Translations under genes and position numbers: made by a program | Source: Azolla caroliniana | Taxonomy: Eukaryota; Polypodiophyta | Direction: 5' to 3' | Length of the DNA: 64,000 bases | NCBI GenBank assembly: GCA_043228905.1 | Contig: JBHGNT010000013.1 | Coordinates: 6,882,001-6,946,000, forward strand | Notes under the pieces: model-generated | Database searches by the model: none | The model's input: the letters and a program-made list of their open reading frames with translations, nothing else | Told to the model about the DNA's origin: nothing | In this document: piece after piece, positions 51,062 to 62,624 of the stretch | Position numbering within the stretch: the stretch's first letter is position 1 | Layout: each line of letters opens with the position of its first letter

Positions 51062-52212
51062 CGGAGGAGTTGAACGTGGCAGCCGACACTGCCGGTGAGC
51101 TGTGGCACAAGAGACTGTGCCACATGAGTGAGAAGGGGATGAAGAGGCTTGCAGAAGACAACCTTATTCCAGTGAAGCATGTGCACCTGGAGAAGTGCAC
51201 CGATTGCCTGGCCGGTAAGCAGAACCGAACCTCCTTCCACTCAAGGCCACCGACGAGACGTAGCGCACCATTGGAGTTGGTGCACACTGACGTGTGTCAA
51301 GTAGAAATGAAGTCACATGGCGGAGCCCAGTACTTCGTGACATTCATTGATGACCACAGCCGGAAGTTGTGGACGGCACCGTTGAAGACAAAGGACCAAG
51401 TGTTGTGCGTCTTCAAAGAACTCCACGCAAGAGTGGAAAGGGAATCCGGTAAGAAGCTGAAAGCGATACGAGCGGATAACGGAGGGGAATACCGGGGGCA
51501 GTTCGAGGAGTACTGTCGCTCGAAGGGAATCCGGCTCGAGTTTACTGTGCCGAAGATGCCGGAACTGAACGGGCTGGCCGAGAGGATGAACCGGACCATA
51601 ATGGAGAGGGTCCGGAGTATGCTGGCGCATGCGAAATTACCCAAGGGGTTTTGGGCTGAGGCAATGTCGACGGCGACATACGTGATAAACAGATCACCCT
51701 CAGTACCTTTGGACGGAGACACGCCGCAGAGAGTGTGGACCGGTAGGGAAGTATCCTACCGGCATCTGAAGGTGTTCGGGTGTCTCGCATATGTGCATGT
51801 GGCAAAGGACCGGAGAGGAAAGCTAGATCCAAAGACCCGGCCATGCATATTCCTCGGTTACGGCGATGACGAGTTCGGCTACCGAGTATGGGACCCGGTC
51901 GACAAAAAGATATTCCAGAGTCGTGATATCATCTTCATGGAGGACAAGACACTCGCCGACTGGGAGTCAGAGAAGAAGATGAAGAGCTCCAAGTCGACCG
52001 GTGAGGATCAACTCTACGAGGAGCAGTCCCGACCGGCAAGGGACCGGTTAGCACTCGAGGATCCGGCCGAAGACGGTGAAGAAACAGAACCGGCCGAGGA
52101 AGATGAAACTGATACCGGAACCGGCCCCGATCCCGGAATGGATTCGGATGAAGAGGAAACGGAGGAGCCGGTTACCGAAGCTCCGGAACGGAGATATCCT
52201 CTAAGAGAGTGA
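51062..52212 (+). CDS. Copia F integrase
   Basis: Resumes in the gag-protease frame. GAG-pre-integrase and HHCC zinc region: LWHKRLCHMSEKGMKRL, then CTDCLAGK. Core: HTDVCQVEMKSHGGAQYFVTFIDD, RADNGGEYRG and PELNGLAERMNRT supply D, D and E. A Glu/Asp-rich spacer follows (ETEPAEEDETDTG). TGA at 52210-52212 stands between RE and RAPRR, where CGA (Arg) would be expected, so integrase is cut off from RT. It joins element DNA into the genome. Confidence 0.9.
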
Positions 52213-53142
52213 AGGGCCCCCCGGAGATTTCCGGAACCAGAGCACGTGCTGCTAACCGACGAGGGGGAGCCGGAGAGTTTTGAAGAAGCAAAGCTTGACA
52301 CCCATAGCCGCAGGTGGTTAAGTGCCATGAAGGAGGAGATGGATTCCCTGTATGAGAACCACACATATGAACTTGTGGAGTTGCCGAAAGGAAAGCGGGC
52401 ACTTCGAAACAAGTGGGTGTTCAAGCTGAAACCGGGAGATGCCGGAAACCCCCCAAGATACAAAGCCAGGATCGTGGTGAAGGGGTTCCAGCAGAAGAAG
52501 GGCGTCGACTTCGACGAGATATTTGCCCCGGTAGTGAAGATGACCTCCATCCGGACGGTGCTGAGCATAGCGGCAAGCATGGACCTCGAGGTAGAACAGA
52601 TGGACGTGAAGACGGCATTCCTTCACGGTGACCTCGAAGAAGAGATCTACATGCAGCAACCGGAAGGATTCGAGAAGAAAGGGAAGGAGCACTTGGTATG
52701 CCGGTTGAAGAAGAGCCTTTACGGACTGAAGCAGGCTCCCCGGCAATGGTACCGGAAGTTCGACTCTTTCATGACCGAGGAAGGGTACCACAAAACGCAG
52801 TCCGATCACTGCGTGTTTGTGAAGAAGTTCGAAGGAGGAGACTCTCTAATACTCCTCCTGTACGTGGACGACATGTTGATCGTCAGACGGGACCAGGTCA
52901 AGATACGGATGCTGAAGAAAGCGCTTCACCGAACCTTCTCAATGAAGGACCTGGGTTCGGCGAGGCAAATACTAGGGATGCACATCATCCGGGACCGGAA
53001 GAAGAAGCAGTTGTGGCTGTCACAGGAGAAGTACGTGACAAAGGTGCTTCACCGGTTCAACATGTCGGAAGCAAGACCGGTCGGGTCAACCCTCGGCAAA
53101 CTGCAAGTTGTTCAGCAAGCAAAGCCCCAAGACAAAGGCTGA
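52213..53142 (+). CDS. Copia F reverse transcriptase
   Basis: Same frame as integrase after the TGA. RT blocks: LSAMKEEMDSLYENHTYELV, NKWVFKLK, FDEIFAPVVKMTSIRTVLS, MDVKTAFLHGDLEEEIYMQQ, LVCRLKKSLYGLKQAPRQWY and the catalytic YVDDMLIV. The frame fails near 53085, after RPVGSTL, where one base appears to be missing; the following RNase H lies in another frame. Confidence 0.92.
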   Translation, partial: RAPRRFPEPEHVLLTDEGEPESFEEAKLDTHSRRWLSAMKEEMDSLYENHTYELVELPKGKRALRNKWVFKLKPGDAGNPPRYKARIVVKGFQQKKGVDFDEIFAPVVKMTSIRTVLSIAASMDLEVEQMDVKTAFLHGDLEEEIYMQQPEGFEKKGKEHLVCRLKKSLYGLKQAPRQWYRKFDSFMTEEGYHKTQSDHCVFVKKFEGGDSLILLLYVDDMLIVRRDQVKIRMLKKALHRTFSMKDLGSARQILGMHIIRDRKKKQLWLSQEKYVTKVLHRFNMSEARPVGSTLGKLQVVQQAKPQDKG

Positions 53143-53836
53143 GAAGGAGGACATGATGAAAGTACCATATGCCTCTGCCGTCGGAAGCTTGATGTACGCA
53201 ATGGTGTGTACAAGACCGGACATAGGATATGCAGTCGGAGTGGTGAGCCGGTACATGAGCAATCCCGGCAAAGAGCACTGGAACGCGGCCAAGTGGATAC
53301 TCCGATACCTGAAGGGCACGGCAAACGTGTGCCTCCGATTCAGCTCCGGTAAGCCCGAACTCGACGGCTTTACCGATTCGGATATGTCGGCTGATGCAGA
53401 TACCAGCCGGTCCACATCAGGGTATGTGATGACGTATGCAGGGGGAGCTGTTTCGTGGCAGTCGAGGCTGCAGAAGACGGTTGCGTTGTCAACCACGGAG
53501 GCGGAGTACATGGCGGCTGTTGAAGCCGGCAAGGAAATAATATGGATGAAGGACTTCATTAGAGAGCTCGGTATCCGGCAGGAGGAGTACCGACTCTACT
53601 GCGACAGTCAGAGTGCCATCCACCTTGCGAAGAACGCGGCCTATCACTCCCGGACGAAGCACATCCAGCGAAGATATCACTGGATCCGGGAAAGGATAGA
53701 AGACCAGGAGTTCGTGCTGACGAAGATCCACACGGACGAGAACGGGTCAGATATGCTGACCAAAGTGCTCACACCCGACAAGCTGGAAGCGTGCCGGAAG
53801 AGGGTCGGACTGGAAAGACATCCTATGCCGAAGTGA
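53108..53836 (+). CDS. Copia F RNase H
   Basis: 242 residues in the shifted frame. It begins at FSKQSPKTKAEKEDM and has VPYASAVGSLMYAMVCTRPDI, the RNase H motifs TDSDMSADADTSRSTSGY, ALSTTEAEYMAAVEAGKE and YCDSQSAIHLAKN, and the end HTDENGSDMLTKVL. The stop at 53834 is followed by the purine tract GAAGGGGGAGTT and the 3' LTR. Confidence 0.9.
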   Translation: MFSKQSPKTKAEKEDMMKVPYASAVGSLMYAMVCTRPDIGYAVGVVSRYMSNPGKEHWNAAKWILRYLKGTANVCLRFSSGKPELDGFTDSDMSADADTSRSTSGYVMTYAGGAVSWQSRLQKTVALSTTEAEYMAAVEAGKEIIWMKDFIRELGIRQEEYRLYCDSQSAIHLAKNAAYHSRTKHIQRRYHWIRERIEDQEFVLTKIHTDENGSDMLTKVLTPDKLEACRKRVGLERHPMPK

Positions 53837-53846
53837 AGGGGGAGTT

Positions 53847-54487
53847 TGTTGGGATTACGGTCCCTCCGGATGGGATGGTCAGATGTCCGGGAATCGGGAA
53901 TGAAGACCCGAATGAGGAGTACCCGGTATCGGAACCGGATGATGAAGACCCGATTTCGGAACCGGATGATGAAGACCCGGTTACGGAACCGGATGATGAA
54001 GACCCGGTTTCGGAACCGGATGATGAATGTACCCGGACAGAGATCCGGATGCGAGGACATATTTGTGAATATGTTTGCCAAGGGCCCTCGAGGCTATATT
54101 TGTAAATAGCCCGAAAGTCATATGTGTATAAATATGACTTAGGGCAAACAGTTTGTTTTAGTTGTTGCTCATTTTTCTGTTTTCCACTTAGAGAGTGAGA
54201 GAGAGTGAGAGAGAAAGGAAGAGGTAGACGCCTCTGTGTAATACCGCCGCCTATGGCGAGGACAACGAGCTCAAGGTCGTCGCCTTGCAGCTTGCCATTG
54301 TACATTCCCTGCGTATAGTGATAGTTGGAGTCTTGCACTCCCGTGGTTTTTCCCGTCTAGGGTTTTCCACGCTAAACCCTGTGCATTCGAGTCTCTCTCT
54401 GTGTTTTTCGATTTACTGCTGCATTGATTCGTGTTTCCTCGGTTGTGGCCGAGAGGTGAAGGTTTTGGAAAGCGCCAATTCCTAACA
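53847..54487 (+). repeat. 3' LTR of Copia F
   Basis: 641 bp; shorter than the 5' LTR by one 27-bp unit plus a shorter GA run. TATAAATA at about 54126-54133. Confidence 0.92.
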
Positions 54488-54492
54488 GGTGC

Positions 54493-54900
54493 ATGGGGCG
54501 GAGAAGTATGCATGGGATAAGTTTTGTTTAGGATATAATGTGATAGACTGTTGGAATGCACCTAACTTTCAAATGCAAAAAGAAAAATCTCTTCGATACT
54601 CTAGAGTAGGAGGAAGCGTGCATGGGAGGACAATGTCCAGGCTAGACAGATGGTATTTGGACCCTCGGCTCATGGATAGGAAAGGCAGATGCATTATTTG
54701 TCCGAGTACAATGTTCTCAGATCATGCCCAGTTTTGTTGCACATACAAGAAAACAATCGATGCAAGCCACATAATGTGAAGGTGAGCAAGGAATTGGTTA
54801 TGGATACTAAATGGACCGATGATATACAGAAAATATGGTCTAATATCAAATGGAGGTACCTTGACCCTGCTCATATGCTAGGCTGGGAAACTTGAGGAAT
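54493..54900 (+). pseudogene. LINE D endonuclease C-terminal remnant
   Basis: Continues ORF2 after the F target duplication: SRLDRWYLDP and FSDHAQ are typical of the end of the L1 endonuclease domain (SRLDR..., SDH). Frameshifts at about 54560 and 54700 break it. Confidence 0.7.
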
Positions 54901-54965
54901 GGGCAGGCTTTTTTCGACAAAAAGTTATTGAAATTAGAAAAGAGATAAGGGAGAAAATGTAGAGA

Positions 54966-56510
54966 ATGCAATGGTCACTCACTTCTATGCAACGACTAAG
55001 AGAATTACACCCACATAATGTATGGATTGAGGCTCGACTAGAGGAGGCCAAAAGCAAATTAGAGATGTACCAAAAACTTAGGAGTATCTATGCCTATCGA
55101 AGTAAGGCAACAAGCTGGATTAGGGTAGGAGATCGGGTTACTAAAGGATTTTTTGAAGCTGTTAAATGCAAAGAATCTAGGATTCAACCTTCATGTTTAA
55201 AAAAGACAGATGGCACAATGACGACATGCAAAGAGGAAATGCTTGAAATAGCCACAAGCTATTATACTCAACTACTAAATGTATGCAATGAGAAATTGAT
55301 TGATCAGGTTGCCTTTAGAAATATAATAAATAGGATACCAAGGAAAGTTACAGCTCAGATGATGGACCGACTAAATACCCCAATAGGTATGCATGAATTG
55401 TGGGATGCTATTGGTGATATGAACAAACAAAGCTGTGCAGGAATTGATGGACTTCCTATATTCTTTTACATCAAAGATTGGGATCTAATTAAGGATGACA
55501 TGTTGGCAGGGATGCAATACATTATGGTGGAAGGATTAATGCCCACAACAATGTGTAGAGGCATGATTTATTTAATACCCAAGGTTGGTAAAGACCTAAC
55601 AACGCTTGATAATTGGCGACCATTGACGATTCTCACAAATGCTTATAAGATAATGGCCAAAGTTGTAAGTAAGAGATTGAAAATGGTATTTGGGGACATT
55701 ATACATACAACACAAACTGGCTTCCTGGAGAACCGGAGCATTGTTGACAATGTGATAACATTTTGGGAATACTTAGCATGTGCGGAGGAGCAAGAAGTGG
55801 ACCTAGCAGTAATGCTACTCGACTTTGAAAAAGCATATGACCAGATTTCATGGGATTTCCTAGAAGCAGTGATGGCAGTCCTAGGCTTTGAACAACAGTG
55901 GATCCTTGGAATGGGTGCCTTTTACAGAGGAACATCCAGCCAGGTTTTGATGGCTTGAAGTATGGGGAAGAGCTTTAAGATCCTACGTTCGGTATGCCAA
56001 GGATGCCCATTGGCCTCATACTTATACATCATTGCAAAAGAAGCTTTGCATTATCGAATTGCTGATAGATCTTGGCAAATAGAAGGCCTTACCTTGCTCG
56101 ATGATGAAGGTATGGTGCTTGATACGGCATATGTTGATGACACAATGAACTATTGCAAAGGTGATGCGCACAACTTGGGGAGATTGCAAAATGCAATTGA
56201 TGAGTTTTGTAGGGAATCATATGCTAAAATAAATTGGAATAAATCAGTGGGCATTTGGATCAGTAATAAGCCCATGTTAAATTGGATCCCCCACCCCAAT
56301 TTTAGATGGTTGAGGAAAGGAGAAGCTACTAGATACTTGGGCTTCAAAATTGGTATAGACATTGATCGAGCAGAACACTACAATCTACTATTGGACAAAA
56401 TAAAACCGAAGCTAATATGGTGGAATGCAAGAAAACTATCCTTTGCGGGCAAGATTGTGATTGCAAATCAGATTCTAATGGCCACTATATGGCATACTAC
56501 TGCACGCTGA
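54966..56510 (+). pseudogene. LINE D reverse transcriptase
   Basis: Two open pieces, 54966-55958 and 55962-56510, split by a single TGA at 55956. Non-LTR RT motifs in order: NKQSCAGIDGLPIFFY, LIPKVGKDLTTLDNWRPLTI, TQTGFLENRSIVDNV, LLDFEKAYDQISWDFL, RSVCQGCPLASYLYIIA, AYVDDTMNY (catalytic DD intact), INWNKSVGIW, RYLGFKIG. The enzyme would prime DNA synthesis at the nicked target. Confidence 0.9.
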
Positions 56511-58286
56511 ATAATTGTGCCCAAGTTGATGAAATTGATAAAAAGGATTATCAAAAATTTCTTATGGGGGGGCACAGAGGAAAAACATGCATGTGCAAAG
56601 GTTGCTTGGACCACGCTTATAAAAAGGAAAAGGGAAGGGGGGGGTAGGATTGATAGATCCCGTGGTGCAAACGAAGGCCTTGCTAGGCAAACTAGTGGTC
56701 AGGAGCTTACAAACTCCTGAGGCACCATGGAAAGTTCTATGGCGATGTAGATGGAAGATGTGGTTGCCGAGACAAGGTGGATGTTGGCCAAACAACCCAT
56801 TTTGGGGCTTTGTGCCAGAAATGAGACCCAAATATTGGGGAAGTATGTAGAGTTTATGTGCTATTGGAATTATGAAAGCATGGCAAGAAATCAGAAAGGG
56901 GATCACATGTAGGTAGAGAAATGATGCATATGCTCGGATGTACATGCCAATTGTGTGGAACCCATTGATTAGAGATGTGGATGGGCTGATGATAGGACAA
57001 AAAGCAAGTTTCAAATGGGTTGAGTTAATCAATGCCCAAGGGAATGCATTAGTGGAGTGGGAGAGGTTTTTGTCCAATGAGGTGGGCACTCAGAAGGCTA
57101 GAATATGGAGAATAAGCAGGGGTAAAGGCATGCTCAAGAGAATTACAGATGCCATTGCATGCTACAGGAATACCTTGGAAGAGAAAGAAGTAATAACCTC
57201 TGAAATTGCGTGGACATGACTTATAGATGTTGAGAACTGTTTAATTGGCATTAAGGGAATGAAAGTAGAATCAAATGAGGTATGCTACTACAAACTAGAG
57301 CATGGGATGGTAAGAGATGAGCAACCAACCTTTCAAAGAGAAAGGCCGATTAGGTTGATAGCAAAAAATGGAAAGAATATGATTATTGACCCTAAGGCAA
57401 GGGAGATCACACTAGCGACAGTGTATTGGCCTATAGAAGGGCACTTGGATCAGCTATCATGGGACCCATCGATGTATTTTTGGAGAATTCAAGGACGAAC
57501 TAATGGGGCAAAACTGGTTCAATTTTTAAGGTACAACATGAAGATTGGGAGGCAAAATATTCTAGAACAAGAACACGACAAGATTGTGGCAAAGAAATTT
57601 AGGATACAGGAGGGCATTAGTGAAATGAGACCAGATAAATTCTGGAAAATGATATGGCATGACAAATATGACCGCAAGATAATGATGTGTTTATGGCTTA
57701 TTGCACATAGAGCCTTGCCGGTAGGGAGGTGGGGTAAAGGCCCCAATGTAGACCCTAGATGTATTGCATATGGACAGATAGAAAGCATTTCCCATTGTCT
57801 ATGGGAATGTCGCGAGATAGTTGTATGGGGAAGGACACTACGTTTTCTTTGCCATGCCTCTAGTTCTTTCACCCTCAACTGGGGACATGCTTGCTGGAAA
57901 TGTCTTGAGGATGATGTGGCAAAATACGATAGCACATGCAATGCTAAGTATAGAGGGGAGAATGGCACGGTTCGGCTAATCACTAACAATAGGGTACCTA
58001 CAACTTATGCACAAAATCAAAAACTTGGAGAGATCTTTGGACGTTGCTTGCCCCCATTACCATATGGTGTGTATGGACAACAAGGTGTACCAGGGTATTT
58101 TTAGCACAGAAACGCCCTCCAGCTGAATCGATTAAGCTAATTTGGCACACATTAATAACTACACTAAGAGCTGAATATGAGCAGATTGTTGGTACTGATG
58201 ATGCTGCAGAATTAATGAGGCTGAATTTTCGAAAGCGGTGGTGTACTACACCGATGGCCCATATGGTTGTTCCCCCCTCCCATTAG
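56511..58286 (+). pseudogene. LINE D ORF2 C-terminal region with zinc-binding domain
   Basis: After frameshifts near 56510-56650 the sequence shows FLWGGTEEKHACAKVAW, then in 57259-58104 the RT zinc-binding region (FWKMIWHDKYDRKIMMCLWLIAHRALPVG, SISHCLWECREIVVWG). A last frame at 58044-58286 ends in TTPMAHMVVPPSH. Multiple shifts and stops. This is the usual C-terminus of plant L1 ORF2. Confidence 0.8.
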
Positions 58287-58482
58287 TTGAACGAGGGGTG
58301 TGAAAGGATGGCATGTGGGATAGTGAATGTAGGTGATGTGTATGAAAGGATGGCTAGAGACATATGTGAAAATGTAAGATAAATAAGCGAGATCTATAGT
58401 CTAGGCAAGGCCTACCCATGAAAGGGATCAAGTTTGTGTATATTTTAACTAATGGAGTATATTCTTCTTTGGAAAAAAATAA
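58287..58482 (+). other. LINE D 3' end
   Basis: Untranslated tail that ends GGAAAAAAATAA directly before the right copy of the 14-bp target duplication (58483-58496). Confidence 0.7.
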
Positions 58483-58496
58483 TCTGATGCACTTCA

Positions 58497-58596
58497 TTCT
58501 CCAACCCAATTCTTTATATATTGCACCCATTTGGAACACAAAGTTTTGATTTAATATATATTTTGAATGTTTTCACCTCTATAAAACTCTAGGAAG
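58497..58596. other. Host DNA between LINE D and chromovirus I
   Basis: 100 bp with no feature recognised. Confidence 0.4.
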
Positions 58597-58958
58597 TGTC
58601 ATGAAAACATACATTTTGGCCTTACAAGGATTCAAGCCCAAGACGTCTTGGTCTATATGTTAGACCTTTAACCATTATAATAACATATATGATGTATAGT
58701 TATAATAAATGTATTATTACTTATTACAAGATATTTAGAGTATTCTAGAACATTCTAGGATATTCCATGATTATATTAAATATCATAAATATCTAAAATA
58801 TTCTAGAACATTCTAGAATACTCCATAAGGACCTATAAATAGGTGTCTATTCATTCATCACAACTCATTCGGTTCAACAGCAATTTGTAGCCCTTTAGCC
58901 TACTTTTTGAAATCCTTGCTCTCTCTTATAATATAAACTCTCTTTCCATTTCTAGTGT

Positions 58959-58989
<31 letters not shown>

Positions 58990-59070
58990 ACCTTCTATCG
59001 TTATCTTATCTTTCTCTCTCCTATTCTCAAGTTTCGATAGTTTGAACCGAATCTCTCTCTTTTCTTCTTC
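58597..59070 (+). repeat. 5' LTR of chromovirus I, right end uncertain
   Basis: Starts TGTCATGAAAACAT. Contains antisense tRNA-like boxes (58628-58638 and 58663-58674), repeated TTCTAGAA words, a CTATAAATAGG box near 58830 and a (CT)n run at 58962-58985. No clear CA end or primer-binding site was found, so the right border is approximate. Confidence 0.6.
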
Positions 59071-59133
59071 TCCAACTTCTTCTTCTTATCTTAACCTTAT
59101 TTCAAGCAAATCTAGCAATTTTCTCTCGTAACT

Positions 59134-60252
59134 ATGGAGTCCATCAGCAAGCAAGAATATATGCGTGTTCTCTCCGAGCTCGACATGCTGACAACCAAAT
59201 TCATGGCACTGGAGCATGAAAATCAAAGATTGATGGGAAACCTACAACAAGTAAGTGTTGAGAAAGTACAACAATATGAAGAATGATCTCAACGGGTGCA
59301 TCAATTGGAGACTACTCTATTGCAACAACAAGCGGCGGAAGTTAAAACCTCGCTGAAGGAACCCAAGATTAGTCTGCCGGCCAAGTTTGATGGTACAAGG
59401 TCTCCATTTCATGGATTTTTAAATCAGGTACGGCTTGTGATTAAATTGCATCCTAGCCGTTACCCAACTGATGTTGCTCGTGTGGGACTAGTTAGCACCT
59501 TGTTAACGGGTACCGCATTAGCGTGGTTTGCACCACTCCTAGAGAAGCACTCACCATTCTTAGAAGATTTTGAAGGTTTTATTAATGAGTTCCAAGCCAA
59601 CTTTGGAGACACCAATAGTATGAGGACCGCAATAAACAAAATTTGGCGATTACGACAAGGAGATCGTCCTGCTTTTGCTTATGCTGTAGATTTTCATCTT
59701 CTAGCATGTGATATTCCATGGGACGAGGCGGCATTAATGGACCAATTTTGTCAAGGTCTGCGCAATGAGGTGAAGGATTTACTTCTTACCTTCCATGATG
59801 ATCCAAAATCTCTTATTGAAGCAGTAAGTTGGGCCGTGCGATGTGACAATCGCTTATTTGAGCGACGTTTTGAGCGCCAACAAATGTTACGCTTCCGACC
59901 AACAGAAACATATGCTTCGGTGGTTGCAACTCCACCCCAAGTATCAAAGTCAAGTGTGGTGGAAGGACCTACTCCAATGGAAATCGAGACAACACGACGT
60001 CGAGGACCATTATCGGATGCTGAAAAGCAACGACGGCGAGCGAATCGTCTATGCCTCTATTGTGGTGGTCCAGGGCATATTGTTGTGAATTGTCCACATA
60101 AACCACGACGACAAGTTAACCAAGTAAGTGCTCATGACAATCCCATCTCAATTTCTGCCCCTCCTTCTCGTAACCCAAGTAGGCCTAGTAGTCCTTGTCA
60201 TAAAAATACATTTGATGTCTTGAACCAATTAGATGATGTGTTAAATGAGTAA
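59134..60252 (+). pseudogene. Chromovirus I gag
   Basis: From ATG 59134 (MESISKQEYMRVLSELDML, coiled-coil-like). A TGA at 59284 interrupts, then an open frame to 60252. Gag core: LPAKFDGTRSPFHGFLNQV, LLTGTALAWFAPLLE, FINEFQANFGD, QGDRPAFAYAVDFHLLACDI. The zinc knuckle CLYCGGPGHIVVNC is intact. A single nonsense change separates it from a whole gag. Confidence 0.88.
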
Positions 60253-60278
60253 GTCCGGCCAAAATCGGAGCCATTTGG

Positions 60279-62624
60279 TTGGATAGCCCTAGGCATGTAA
60301 CGTTCGTACCTAGTTGTGGTTCCATTTCATCCGGTCAAGTTAGTCGAGTTTTCTCTGCACAAGTTGAGCTTAACACATCTAGGTGCCATCGAGTCCCAAC
60401 TTCTGCCCTCTTAGACTCTAGAGCCAACTCTTGTTTCATGGATTGTGAGTTTGCTATAATGCATAATATTCAGTTGCATAAGCTCCCAAGCCCAGTGTCT
60501 GTGGGGAGTCATTGATGGACGCCCCATAACATCAGGTGATATAGTTGAAGAGTCTGAACCAATTCGTGTAGTCCTAGGCAATTTGGCTAGTGCCATCTCA
60601 TTCAACATCATTAGTAGTCCAGAGCACTCCCTAGTTCTTGGTCTTCCATGGTTTGAGCTACATAACCCAACTATTGATTGGAGAAAAAGAACCATTGAAG
60701 AGGTCACAATACAGTTTGAGTCTCTTAAAACTTCAACAAAGGATATGACATTCCAAAAGATTTCGACAATCTCTATACATCAGTTACGTGAGGAAGGACG
60801 GAAGGAAGACATGTTGGTGTTCGTAGTTTTAGCAACTCCCACATCGAGCTCACAAGAATCGGGGGTCCAACTACCGAAGAAATATATAGAATTCTCCAAT
60901 GTGTTTGATAAGGTGTAGGCCAATAGACTACTAGACCATCGACCATATGATTGCTTGATTGATTTGCAGCCCGAAAAAGAGCCTCCATGGGGGCCAATTT
61001 ATAACCTTTTGCCCACAGAGCTAGAGGTTCTTCGAGAATATATCGATGAGAACTTGGCGAATGGGTTTATCCAACATTCAAGATCTCCTGCCGGCGCACC
61101 CATATTTTTCGTTAAGAAGAAAGATGGTTCGCTTTGTCAGGTCGTGGATTATCAAGGATTGAATTTAAAGTAACTATTCGAAACCGATATGCTCTACCAT
61201 TGATTTTGAGCCTTGTGGAACGCCTCGGTGGAGCTAAGTATTTCACAAAGTTAGATCTTCGAGGTGCTTACAATCTTGTTTGAAGTCTTCCTAGGGATTA
61301 ATGGAAGACTGCTTTCCGTACTCGCTATGGCCATTTTGAGTATACAGTGGTGCCATTTGGTCTCACGAATGCACCAACAGTTTTCCAACATATGGCGAAT
61401 GCCATTTTTTGAGTTTTCCTCGATATTTTCGTCATAGTTTACCTGAATGATATCTTGATCTACTCAAAAACTCAAGAGGATCATGATATACACGTTCGAC
61501 AAGCTTTGCAACGGTTGCGTGAATATGGTCTCTATGAAAAATTGGAGAAGTGCAGTTTCGACCAACATCAAGTGGAATTTTTGGGGTACATAGTCTCTTC
61601 ACATGGCATCTCTATGGATCCAGCAAAGGTTCAAACAGTTTTGGATTGGCAAACACCACAGTTTGTACGAGATGTACAATGTTTTTTGGGGTTCGCAAAC
61701 TTTTATCGCAAGTTCATCAAAGATTATTCAAAGATCGTATTGCCCCTCACTCAACTGACACAAAAGAATCGACCATTTGTGTGGAGTATAAATGCAAACT
61801 CTGCATTTGAAGGATTAAAGCAAGCATTTACATCTGCACCAATTTTGATGCATGTTGATCCATTGAAGCGCTTTATACTCGAAGTTGATGCATCCGACTT
61901 CGCACTAGGAAGTGTATTATCCCAGATTAGCAATGATGGCCAACTACACCCTGTGGCTTTTCATTCATGGAAATTCAAAGCTGCAGAAATCAACTATGAG
62001 ATTCACGACAAAGAACTTCTTGCCATTGTGGATTCTTTTCAACAATGGTGTCATTTTTTGGAGGGTTCGTCTCAACAAATCCTTGTCTATAATGATCACA
62101 AAAATCTAACGTACTTCTAAAGTGCTCGAGTCTTGAGTCGTCGACAAGCTCGTTGGGTGCAGTGCTTAACTCGTTTTAATTTCGTAATTCTATATTGCCC
62201 TGGGACGCAACAAGGAAAAGCACGTGCTTTATCTTGGCGTTCGTATATGGAACTTCAACCAGGGGAGGCTACATTTGAAAGTCAGAAGTTCATATCTTGG
62301 GTCCTAACCGTCTACGACTAATGGCATTTCATGCTATAGACACACTTGGGGATTCAAGTCTTCTAGACTCCATTCGAGAGCATATTGAGACTGATGAATT
62401 CGCCCAAGACATTCTGAACCATATTATCCTAGATCGTGCTTCTTGTTTACAATCTCAAAATCCTCGTCAAGACTACAACCAATTCAATGGGCATGATGGT
62501 TTACTTTTTCGACAAAATCTCTTATATGTGCCTGATGGTCCTTCTCGACTCCAAGTCTTGCAACAATGTCATGACACACCAATGGCTTGACATTGTGGCA
62601 TCCACAAGACTTTGGTGTTAATTT
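60279..62624 (+). pseudogene. Chromovirus I pol, decayed
   Basis: The protease site reads LLDSRANSCF, with Arg for the essential Gly. Frameshifts occur near 60510 and 61160. RT pieces: FVKKKDGS and, at about 61440, VYLNDILIYS in which the first catalytic Asp is Asn. RNase H (LEVDASDFALGSVLSQ, NYEIHDKELLAIV) is fairly whole to 62120, where TAA interrupts. The integrase start CHDTPMA is followed by TGA. The element is dead several times over. Confidence 0.88.

Larger units (their letters stand above)
32117..54487 (+). mobile_element. Copia element F, carrying insertions G and H
   Basis: Tnt1-type Copia flanked by GGTGC (32112-32116 and 54488-54492) in LINE D. LTRs at 32117-32792 and 53847-54487. 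Without chromovirus G (32898-39949) and Gypsy H (41178-51056) and their 5-bp duplications it measures about 5.4 kb, a normal Copia. It encodes gag, protease, integrase, RT and RNase H in the Copia order. Disabled by a stop early in gag (32872), a TGA at 52210 and a one-base loss near 53085. Confidence 0.95.
25591..58482 (+). mobile_element. LINE D (L1 type), split by nested insertions
   Basis: A plant L1-like non-LTR retrotransposon whose pieces are 25591-27131, 31226-32116 and 54493-58482 (about 6.4 kb in all). A 14-bp duplication, TCTGATGCACTTCA, flanks it at 25577-25590 and 58483-58496, with an A-rich end (GGAAAAAAATAA) before the right copy. It encodes ORF1 with a zinc knuckle and ORF2 with endonuclease, RT and a C-terminal zinc-binding domain. 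Interrupted by Gypsy E and Copia F. Many stops and shifts show that it is old. Confidence 0.9.
58597..62624 (+). mobile_element. Gypsy chromovirus I, decayed, cut by element J
   Basis: Same lineage as E by LTR start (TGTCATGA), protease end block (IISSPEH, LGLPWFELHNP) and RT. It has the 5' LTR, gag, a broken protease, RT and RNase H, and stops in the integrase zinc region where element J begins at 62625. The rest, if present, lies beyond the window. Confidence 0.85.

Noticed and set aside
53080-53110. Programmed frameshift in Copia F
   Set aside because: Copia elements encode RT and RNase H in one frame; a one-base deletion fits better, with other stops already present.
53791-54105. Frame joining the RNase H end to SEPDDEDP repeats
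   Set aside because: Runs into the 3' LTR minisatellite in a frame different from RNase H; no evidence of translation.
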